Of a stretch of 64,000 bases of DNA, positions 45,783 to 55,175 are shown piece by piece. Under the pieces are notes generated by a model. The model saw only the letters and a list, made by a program, of their open reading frames with translations, ran no database searches and was not told the DNA's origin. Location: the NCBI GenBank assembly GCA_000827265.1, contig KN834861.1, positions 82,046-146,045 of the forward strand. The letters run 5' to 3'. Position 1 is the stretch's first letter. Each line of letters begins with the position of its first letter. Made by a program: the position numbers and the translations under genes. The DNA is from Collybiopsis luxurians FD-317 M1. Lineage: Eukaryota; Basidiomycota; Agaricomycetes; Agaricales; Omphalotaceae.

Positions 45783-47274
45783 ATGCCTTCTTTCTCTGCA
45801 GATTTGTCTGACTCTGAATTGGGTCATGAACACGTTGACTGCTCCAGCTATCTGCACGCCTTTGACACCCAAGCCCGATCTCACATCCACCAGCTACCAG
45901 ACAGTTGGAATGATTGCGACCAACAGCCCTGTCTGCATGCCCTTGAAAACTCTATTACTGAAGCAACTCAGCTCAGAGACGGTACCCCTGCTGTACCAAT
46001 TGCCAGATCCATAACTGCCCCATGCACTCTTATGGCCCCTCCAGTTCCACTTGCCCTCACTGCCCCACCAGCCTTGACCACTGTAACTGCCCACCCATCA
46101 CCTGCATCTTCACCAGCACCCCCACTACCGACATCATCTCCTTCCCCCATCCCAAGCATGTCTCAACAAAGTCTTGACCAGCTTATGCATAGCCTGATCC
46201 AGCAGGTTGCAGCCCTCACAAACAGCTTGCAAACTAATATTACTGTCACCACCAAGTCCAGCATGGTCAAACCAGACCCCTTTAAAGGTCAGAGTAGTGC
46301 AGAGGCTTGTCACTTCATAGCCCACTTTGAGAGCTGGGCATCAGAACAGGCAGACTTAAAAAATGATGATGCCAAGGCCATCAAAGCAGCCTTAGGATTT
46401 CTCTCAGAGGGAGCAGTGGATTGGGCCACCCCCTATCTATCAGCCTTTAATGCCAAGCAGGTACTGTTTAATNNNNNNNNNNNNNNNNNNNNNNNNNNNN
46501 NNNNNNNNNNNNNNNNNNNNNNNNNNNNNNNNNNNNNNNNNNNNNNNNNNNNNNNNNNNNNNNNNNNNNNNNNNNNNNNNNNNNNNNNNNNNNNNNNNNN
46601 NNNNNNNNNNNNNNNNNNNNNNNNNNNNNNNNNNNNNNNNNNNNNNNNNNNNNNNNNNNNNNNNNNNNNNNNNNNNNNNNNNNNNNNNNNNNNNNNNNNN
46701 NNNNNNNNNNNNNNNNNNNNNNNNNNNNNNNNNNNNNNNNNNNNNNNNNNNNNNNNNNNNNNNNNNNNNNNNNNNNNNNNNNNNNNNGCATGAGTAGTCG
46801 ACAGCCTAATCACTCTAATACCCCACCCATCATGCTGATCCATATGCTATGGATATTGATGCTAACCGCACAAGCAATGGCAACACCTGAGATGGCTTTA
46901 TAGCTCGTATGCATGGGCGTTGCTATGGCTGTGGGTCTCAAAGCCATGAGAAGCGAAACTGTCCACAGAAGGATACAGTATGTCGCTACTGCGCATGCCG
47001 TGGCCACTTAGAGGCAGTCTGCCAGGACAAGTTTATGGGCCTGGAGCACAATCGTGGCAGACGTCAGCCACCCTGCCAACAGGTATCAGCCACCTCCTCA
47101 GTACCGTTCACCTTATTCCCAAATGAACCAGCCCAGGTTGCCGCCTCAGCTCCTCCCCCTGCTGCCTCCACCACTACAACCCCTAACCTTGCTGTCCAGA
47201 TTGCTCAGCTACAGGAACTCCTGAATTGCACCAATGCCATGGCCCCTGATGCATCTCGCCAGGAGGATTTTTAA
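45783..47274 (+). pseudogene. gag of the chromovirus, interrupted
   Basis: ATG 45783 opens a Pro/Ser-rich region and then a capsid-like part (DPFKGQSSAEACHFI, SEGAVDWA) up to the gap at 46473. After the gap it resumes with MDIDANRTSNGN, a TGA at 46888-46890 and two CCHC zinc knuckles (CYGCGSQSHEKRNC and CRYCACRGHLEAVC), ending at TAA 47272-47274. The TGA falls just before DGFIARM, where related elements typically have a charged residue, here probably Arg (CGA). The reading frame relation across the gap cannot be checked. Confidence 0.88.
46473..46787. other. Assembly gap (315 N)
   Basis: Run of N within gag; the size may be an estimate, so frame continuity across it is unknown. Confidence 1.
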
Positions 47275-50200
47275 TGAGGGTGCCCATCTCGGCCACACTG
47301 AGAGCACCCCCTGAACAGTTCACTATATATGCTACTTCCTCATATGACTCACTCCCATCATGTAAAATATCTACGGTTTTGGAAATAGACCCCAATGCAT
47401 CACATTTCTGAATTCAAGTAAAGATAAGGGGAAGAAGACATAGCATAGCAACTGTGGCCATGGTGGACTGTGGAGCCACCGCTCTATTCTTGGGTAATGA
47501 CTTTGTCAAACGGCATAACCTCAGAACAACCCTGTTACGACAACCTATAAATATCTTCAACATTGATGGTACCCCAAATCAAGCAGGGCAGATTACACAT
47601 CTTGCACATCTTGCACTCACAGTAGATGACCAAGAACGCTGGACAGATTTTCTAGTTACAAACCTGGGAGGGGAGGATATCATTCTGGGACTTCCATGGC
47701 TTCGAAAGATAAACCCAGAAGTTGACTGGGAAAAAGGGCGGCTCTCAGTCAAACCACAGAAAGTAACCATCGAAGATGTGCCTGAGGATATAGAGAACGG
47801 TAGAGTGGCAGCAGTCACTACTGATGGTTCCATCCTGGAACAAATTGTACCTGACTCTCCACCTATATCCAAGTTAGTTGAAGAAAAGGTATTGTTGACA
47901 CCAGAAGAGGAGTCACCCCTGTGTCGAATTCAAGCTAATCGAGCAATGCGCCAATCCTGGGTCAAGGCAGGGATCCTTCTAGATGCAACAGAGGAGGTAT
48001 GGTGTGCAGCAGGATATACCTACTCCCAACAACTGGCAGAATGGGCTCAAAAAGACAAACCGACCAAAACATTTGAGGAGATGGTTCCAGAGCCATATCG
48101 AGATTTTGGGAAAGTATTATCTGAATCAGCATCTGAACGACTACCTGCCCATCAACCCTGGGATCATGCAATAGAATTGGTACCTGGTGCACCAGAGACA
48201 ATGCATACCAAGGTCTACCCTATGTCCCTGAACAAACAAGAAGAACTTGATCACTTTCTAGATGAGAATCTACAGAAAGGCTACATCTGACCCTCAAAAT
48301 CTCCGCTATTGTCACCAGTCTTCATTGTAAAAAAGAAAGATGGAAAGCTCTGTTTTGTCCAGGATTATCGCAAACTCAATCAATTCACCATCAAAAACTG
48401 CTACCCCCTACCACTTGTGGTCAACATCATTAGTTGTCTTCAGGGTGCACGCTACTTCACTAAATTTGATGTTCACTGGGGATACAATAACATACAGATC
48501 AAGCAAGGTGATGAGTGGAAAGCTGCATTCTCTACCAACCGTGGCCTGTTTGAGCCTAACGTCATGTTCTTTGGCCTTACCAACTCACCGGCTACATTTC
48601 AAGCACTGATGAACTTGATCTTTGCAGATCTTATAGCAGCAGGAAAAGTGGCAGTATATCTGGATGACATCCTTATCTTCAGTGGCCAGCTAGATAAACA
48701 CCGGGAAGTAGTCCGTGAAGTCTTAGCCAGACTCCAGAAGAATGACCTCTATCTATGGCCAGAAAAGTGTGAGTTTGAACAAGAGCAGATTGAGTATCTA
48801 GGGCTGGTAATATGGGAAGGGGAGGTAAGGATGGACCCAGTAAAAGTGGCAGCTGTCCGTGATTGGCCGACCCCCCGGAATCTTTGTGAATTATGAGGGT
48901 TTCTGGGGTTTGCTAACTTTTACTGCCGATTCATATGCGACTTTGCTAGGATAGCCCATCCCTTAAATGACCTAACCAAAAAGAATATTGGCTTTGACTG
49001 GGGAATGCAACAACAAGAAGCATTTGAGACACTATGTATGGCATTCACTTCTGCACCAATACTAACACTTTGGGATCCAGACAAGCCAACACGGGTTGAA
49101 GTGGATGCATCTGGATATGCAACTGGTGGGGCACTTTTCCAGAAACAGGATGATGGCCAGTGGTACCCTGTTGCTTTTCACTCTGCTTCCATGCAGGCAG
49201 CAGAGCAGAACTACAAGATCTATGATCAGGAGATGCTAGCAGTAATTGAGGCATTAAAAGACTGGAGAAGTTTCCTAGAAGGCTCCCCTCAACCATTCGA
49301 AATTGTCACTGATCACTCCAATTTAGAGTTTTGCTGGACAGCACAAGACCTTAGTCAACGCCAGGCCCGATGGGCACTCTGGCTTTCTTGATTTGATTTC
49401 TGCATGGTACATTGACTGGGCAAGGCAAACACCCAGGCAGATGCTCTATCCTGTATGGCACACTACCAGGTTTCAGATAATGAGGACAACTGGCAACAGA
49501 TTGTCCTCAAGCCTGAGCACTTCACCCAAGTTGCTGCCACCATTCTACGCAATCCACTGGAAGATAAGATCCGGAATGCTTCGCAAAGGGAGGCACAGGT
49601 ATTGGAAGGATTGGAAGAACTGAAGAAGAGGGGACTACAATGGCTAGTAAATGGGACTGCAGAGTGGGAAGAGGACAATGGACTGGTCTACCACCGGGGA
49701 CAGGTGTATGTACCACCAGACAATGGACTACACACTGAAGTTCTCCAACAATGCCATGACAATCCCTCTGCCGGCCACCCAGGACTCCACAGCACCCTCG
49801 ACCTTGTCAGCACCCATTTCTGGTGGCCCACTATACGATCCTTTGTAGAAAAGTATGTTGAGGGATGTGAAACCTGCGCAAGGAAAAAGATCCAATGCCA
49901 TCCTCGTGCAGTAATACAACCGCTTGACATTCCAGCTGGGTTATGGGAGGAAGTGGGGGTAGACCTAATCACTCAGCTCCCCAAGTCTAACAGATATGAT
50001 GCCATCCTAGTCTGCACAGATCTTTTTGGCAAACAGATCCACGCTATCCCCTGCACAACCAATATCACTGCTGAAGGTGTGGCAGATATCTACTACCGAG
50101 AAATCTTCCACCTCCATGGCCTCCCCCTACGCTTCATATCAGATTGGGGACCCCAGTTCTCAGCAAAGCTTATGTGATCCCTCCTCTCCCATTTAGGCAT

Positions 50201-51017
50201 CAGATCAAATCTAACATCTGGATATCACCCACAGGCTAACAGACAAACTGAACATGCAAACCAGGAAGTAGAAAAGTACCTTCGCTTATATGTTGGGCGA
50301 TGACAGGATGACTGGGCAGAACACTTGCCTATGGCTGAATTTGTAATCAATTCCTGCACACACTCAGCCCTTGGGATGTCACCATTTGAAGTCACGTACG
50401 GCTATCTCCCACTTTTTAATATCCCAGTAGGTCAGCGCAGTGGAATGCCAGGGGTAGAGGACCACATTCAGATCTTGCGCAAGGCACGGCAGGATGCAGG
50501 AGCAGCATTACACCTAGGGAAGAAGCAGCAGAAGGAAGGTTATGAGAGGGGAAAGCGAAAGGCCCATCAATTCAAGGAGGGAGATCTCGTATGGCTAAGT
50601 GCAGAGGACATTAATCTCCAGCTCTCAAGTGAGAAACTTGGAGAGTGCCAACTGGGACCATTTAAAATTCTCCAAAAGATCAGACCCCTTGACTACCGGC
50701 TGGACCTACCCCTTTCCCTTGATCGACTACACCCCGTATTCCATGTTGATAAACTCTACCCTTGGAAAGGCAATTATATTAATGGGGAAATTCCAATGCC
50801 ACCAGAGCCAATTTACTTGGAGGAAGAGGATGAGCCTGAGTACGAAGTAGAAGAGGTATTGGATAGCTGTATTTGGTGGAAGAGAATGGAATATCTGGTA
50901 AAGTGGAAAGGGTACGATGCAGGACATAACTCCTGGGAACCGGCCCAAAACTTGGAACATGCTCCACAAATGGTACAAAACTTTCACAGGAAACATCCAA
51001 ATGCACCAAAAATTTGA
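47275..51017 (+). pseudogene. pol of the chromovirus with chromodomain, interrupted only by TGA
   Basis: One frame without indels through to TGA 51015-51017. Protease has VDCGATALF and IILGLPWL; reverse transcriptase has FVQDYRKLN and YLDDILIF; RNase H has VEVDASGYATG; integrase has the zinc-binding [11 protein letters not shown] and CETCARKK, then [18 protein letters not shown] and a Glu in HANQEVE for the DDE core; the chromodomain runs from about 50838 (YEVEEVLDS, YLVKWKGY, NSWEPAQNL). In-frame TGA at 47409, 48288, 48894, 49389, 49413, 50175 and 50301; no TAA or TAG. Several conserved Arg are Cys, His or Trp. Frame differs from gag by one register. Confidence 0.93.
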
Positions 51018-51037
51018 CCATTGAGGGCAATGGTCTT

Positions 51038-51048
51038 AAGGAGGGGGG
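51038..51048 (+). other. Polypurine tract
   Basis: aaggagggggg, ending 3 nt before the 3' LTR; primer site for plus-strand DNA synthesis. Confidence 0.85.
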
Positions 51049-51051
51049 TAA

Positions 51052-51579
51052 TGTTGTAAAGCTGGTACAAACATCCATTCCTAACCCCTATTCATTTCTC
51101 TTTTACTATACATCTTTCACATGACCGCATTTACGACTAACTTTCATATCAATACCTTTTGGACATACAACTCCTCCCTATCTCCACTCCACACGGTATC
51201 ATTGTTCTTTTTCTATTTCGCTCCCACTGTCATTGTTTTATTAATGAACTGTCCTTGTTTCTCTTCTTGCATCTGTCGCATGACCACATGCTCCATACCT
51301 TTTATTCTCATAGCTGTCACTTAGCTATTGTCTTCCAGTAGCATTAGTTTCTCATCTTGTCCTCCAGTAGCATTAGTCCCTCCTACAGCTTACTACAGTA
51401 TATATACCTACCACCTGTAACCTGAGTCCCCATCTTGACCTCTCTGTCGATTGGGACCAGGTGAGTATCCTGCTTGTACCAGTAGACTATTTAATTAACT
51501 CTGTCGATTGGGACCAGACTTTGCCTAAACTGATTACTGTGCTCTTGAAAGCCACTCCGCTGTAAACTGCTTCGTGACA
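51052..51579 (+). repeat. 3' LTR
   Basis: 528 bp, TGTTG...GACA, same internal motifs as the 5' LTR and carrying the 26 nt missing there. Confidence 0.95.
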
Positions 51580-51584
51580 CCAAG
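51580..51584 (+). repeat. 5-bp target-site duplication, right
   Basis: ccaag directly after the 3' LTR. Confidence 0.85.
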
Positions 51585-51689
51585 GGCTATCAATTGATAA
51601 AGCTTAGTCCTCTGTACCACCTATTTTACCAAGCACAAAGTGCATATAACCATTAATTCAGGATGTACATACACTATTAGACCTATATC

Positions 51690-51940
51690 TATTGAAATAT
51701 CAGTGGATGCACTCTGGATGCACTTAGGATGCACTGGACACACTGGACGCACTGGACACATTTGATGCGCTGACTCTAAATCAAGACACACTGATATGCA
51801 CTGATATGCATCCACACACATCAATATCTTGATGCATCCAATGCATCCAAATAATGCATCCTATATATAAACTTGAATTGAACAATTTGAGATGGATGCA
51901 TGGACACATATGCAGGACACACCGCTGGATGCATAATTCC
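51690..51940 (+). repeat. Array of GGATGCA / GATGCATCC-type motifs
   Basis: About fifteen imperfect units (ggatgcac, gatgcatcc, gatatgcac) over 250 bp. They look like the 42770 array with cg replaced by ca. Confidence 0.6.
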
Positions 51941-52479
51941 ACCTACCGGATTCACTTCTGTTAAAATATCCCAGCACAGTGTTGCTCAGATGCCACATAC
52001 ACTATTTGCTTCCATCGCAGTTTCCTACTAGTTCCCTTTCTTAGTAAGTTTGATATTTGATAGATACAGATTTAGATATTTCAAATATAGCGACAGTCCT
52101 GTCCTGACTGAGTCTCCTCCTTCCTTAGTTTCTGCTATGTGTCAGTCAGACAATGTAAATCAAAATTTGTTAGATGTCTATTTTTTCTTGTTCCCTCTCT
52201 CTTTATACCAGATACAATCAAGTTTTGATTTAGTTTCCACTATCTGAGACAGAAGAAAAAGGGAAATTAACCCCCTCTCATCCATTGATGTCTTTTGGTC
52301 AGTCTCAAAAACAATTGCAAGGTAACAGATGAGGACAATCATCACTGGTATTGTGGCTCCTCCAAGGGAATTGCAAATGAGTTAGGTATGCTGTTTCTCA
52401 GTGAATTCAGTTGAGAAATCTGATTCTGTGGCAATCTTTGACCAGCAAAGGGGAACACATCACAGCTATTACTCAGTTT
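51941..52479. other. AT-rich interval, no gene seen
   Basis: No supported ORF or repeat structure recognised. Confidence 0.45.
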
Positions 52480-53200
52480 CTTATACTGTTTCTTATACAT
52501 GTTTTCACATGACATACCCCCCAAACTTCAGGTACTGGATGTTCAAACTGGTTGTTTCCAGAAGATAAGTTATAGTTGCAAGATCTTGAAGCAAAAAATT
52601 GTATTTGGAAATGAAAAGGTGCGCAACACTCACAATCAAATATGTGCAGACCATGTTCTATTGCACAGCGATATATGAAAGTGATAAGGTAATGTTCCGA
52701 AGGAAAGAAAGGAATGTTCATATTGGCTATTGACCCGAGTGATATTCAATGTAGACATACTGTATATCTATGCATCCCGTAATTTCCTATTCCCCATTGT
52801 CTCAACACCTCTCCATATGTGAATACTAACAGCTACAATTTACCTGTGTTGAAATCCATACTAGGCTCAACAGACATGAAGGAGGGACAAACTGGAAATG
52901 CATCCTCTTTGTGAATGAAGAATGCTAGAGTGACACTGATTGAGTTGAGAGCCAAAGGGGGAAGATGAGATAGAACACAATTTGCGAGGGATTTTAAAGC
53001 TAGGTAAAGCTCATTCTCTAATGTCCCTAATCCCCACCGGATACCTGCAGTTCTAGCCAAGATGAAATGTGCATCTCCAGGTACAATCCAAGCGGCTGTG
53101 TATTCATGCTGAGGATCAGCCGAGGGTTCCTTAATAAGAGCGAGACGGCCTTGGGAAAATACAAAAGATTGAGGATAGAGGGTAGGGTCATGAGCACTGA
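52480..53200 (-). CDS. Hypothetical protein, two-exon fragment
   Basis: The minus-strand exon from about 53195 to 52842 reads SFVFSQGRLALIKEP, EYTAAWIVPGDAHFILART, GIRWGLGTLENELYLALKSL and ends MDFNT before a GT donor near 52850. A second exon after AG near 52725 reads NIPFFPSEHYLITFIYRC and HGLHIFDCE. The amino-acid texture looks like real protein, but I recognise no family. No start codon in frame upstream of 53200 and no clear 3' end. Probably a decayed or partial host or transposon-associated gene. Confidence 0.3.
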
Positions 53201-53704
53201 AGTGATTGTTTTGTCAAAGACAAATGCAACATGGGTTGTTAGGGTGACTGATAAAGTAACTTGTCAGATTGAAATTCCGCTTACTTGCCCTTACAAAAGT
53301 AATTTAAGTTACTTAAGCTACTTGCTTCTGAAGTTACTTTGTTGGCACAAAGTAATAGAGCAGCTGCATCAGCTGCAATCAAGGTCACTCCATGCAGACT
53401 TCAGTGCTCCCCATGATGCTGAATCCATGCAGTCCTTGCTCCACTGACAATACCAAGCTCTATCATGTGCTAGGTCTATCACCATATTTTCACATCTCCT
53501 TCTTCAGCAAGAGATCAGCCTGAGAATGTTGAAGCCCTCCTGCCCTGCAAGAAGCAAAAGACAAAATCCAGCCACTGATGCAATGTGTTGCAAATCTGTC
53601 AGATTAGCAAGGTCACCCTGTGCTCTATAGCATATGCCGCCATTCACGTATGCTTCTACCGCTGTTGTTTCTTCTTCCTCACTGATATCTCTATCTTAGC
53701 TTCA

Positions 53705-53960
53705 CTTTGCTCTGACCAATACCTCGCAGTGGGCTGCAATTTCTGACAGCTACAACTATCAAGACCTCTGGAATTACATTGTTGACTTTTTTGAAGTGCC
53801 TGTTGATATGGATCAAGAGGACAATGCAAAGGCACTTCTCAAGTGGTGGAATGGGTACGTTTTCTGGTTCTCGTACAGTAATTGAGTCTTATGTTCCCTT
53901 CGCAGTTGGATTTTCACAGGCACTCGATCAGCCGCTAATAGTTGAGGTACAAAGATGACA
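53705..53960 (+). pseudogene. Repeat-associated ORF fragment
   Basis: The plus-strand exon from about 53700 reads QWAAISDSYNYQDLWNYIVDF then FEVPVDMDQEDN and ALLKWWNG, followed by a GT donor at 53852, an AG near 53906 and FTGTRSAANS with a TGA. Short ORFs with an LLKWWN phrase near a disordered basic tail occur in repeat-rich Agaricomycete DNA; that is recollection, not a family assignment. The TGA after AANS follows a possible Arg site. Confidence 0.25.
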
Positions 53961-54469
53961 TCTCGACTAGAAGAGTCAGAGAGGCGCCAGGCCTCTTTGC
54001 GTCCCCACCAGTCTCGCTCTGGTGAGCTCGAGAGTGGCTCCTAGGCTACCGCTGTGTTGTCTGCTTAGATTTGTTGTCTGTATTTACATTAGAATCTACT
54101 CAATCATAATTTTCTTTTTTCTGCTGCAACGAATTGTTCCAATGCTTGGTGTCTAATATTTGCTCGATTCATGAAGTGTTCTGTATGCTACCACGCTTTC
54201 ATATGCCACTGCATTGACCCGTAAGCCCTCTGTACTGTTATCTGAAAATTGTGTTTTTCTTCTCACTCATATGGTAATACTACGATACACAGGAAATAAT
54301 GTATAAAAAATACATTGCTTTACAAGTTATTCATATCACTTATGAGGGAATTAGAATAATCTCATAGGAATGTGTAAAAAATATATTTCATAACAGTATG
54401 CTCATATGCCTCATAGACACTTCACAATATCATTACAAGGATTGTGGAAGTGACTAGTGCATATATGCC

Positions 54470-55175
54470 GCCGTGATGAGCCACAAGATGTCGGCAAGCT
54501 TTGGCAAATATTATATCAAATGTATCAGTTACAACTCGACATAACGCACCACAATTTTCGCGCCAATTTAGCAATGTTATTTTTCGGGAAGATCAAGAGT
54601 TGGACTGAAACGGACCATTTTGGTGAGGTTGAAGTATTCGCCGAAAAATAGCATTTCGGTTGTCTTTTCAACAGAGTAGATACAGCGGCCGAATGTATAG
54701 ATTTCATGATTGCCAAAATAGAAGACGAAACCCAAAATTTTGGCCACCGTGACAGCTGATATAGAGACTTTCAATAAGTATTTCAGTAAGTGCAAAGGTG
54801 TGATTAAAATATTGCATATCAGTTCAGCTGAAAGGCCATTTCCTGTATTTCAGCTGAACTGATATGAATTATTTCAATCAAATTATTATACATGAAGAAA
54901 GGCCAGCTGATAGTTTCCGTATCAGCCGGAGTATCAAACAGGCCGAAATTTTTGCTTTCTCCTTCTATTTCAGCAGTCATGAAATATATATATTCGGCCG
55001 AGGTATCTACTCTATTGAAAAGACAGCGAAAATAAGTACTATTTTTTGGCAAATATTTCAACCTTACCAAAACAGTCAGTTTCAGTCCAACTCTCAATCT
55101 TGCCGAAAAATGAGCTGAAAGTTACCATATCAGTCAAAATATCTGCCGAGCAGACATTTGTTACTTTCCGGTGTG
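54470..55175. repeat. Foldback element with nested perfect central hairpin
   Basis: 54580-54790 and the reverse complement of 54895-55105 align over about 200 nt (ttttcgg-aagat-agagttggac, tcttttcaa-agagtagata, cggccgaat, tttcatgatt). The centre holds a perfect inverted repeat, arms 54815-54833 and 54848-54866 (19 nt) with a 14-nt loop. No protein is encoded. Outer ends are approximate and no target duplication was found. Confidence 0.7.
54815..54866. repeat. 19-nt perfect hairpin at the centre of the foldback
   Basis: catatcagttcagctgaaa and its exact reverse complement, separated by 14 nt. Confidence 0.92.

Larger units (their letters stand above)
45213..51579 (+). mobile_element. Complete Ty3/Gypsy chromovirus (Tf1/sushi-like LTR retrotransposon)
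   Basis: 6367 bp including a 315-nt assembly gap. Two LTRs (502 and 528 bp, TG...CA), a flanking 5-bp duplication ccaag, a self-complementary primer-binding site, gag with two CCHC knuckles, pol in the order protease, reverse transcriptase, RNase H, integrase, chromodomain, and a polypurine tract before the 3' LTR. The order and the chromodomain define a chromovirus. The element is dead: gag and pol are interrupted by TGA codons, mostly at or probably at arginine sites. LTR divergence is 9 substitutions in about 500 bp. Another LTR of the family begins at 63737. Confidence 0.96.

Noticed and set aside
46888..50303. TGA read as arginine (alternative genetic code or recoding) in the retrotransposon
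   Set aside because: Host genes in the window end normally at TGA (carboxypeptidase, ABC transporter, DUF6533), and CpG decay explains all sites and the missense changes.
54577..55097. Minus-strand ORFs of 72 and 92 codons
   Set aside because: They are the two arms of the foldback repeat read in the same sense, and encode no known domain.
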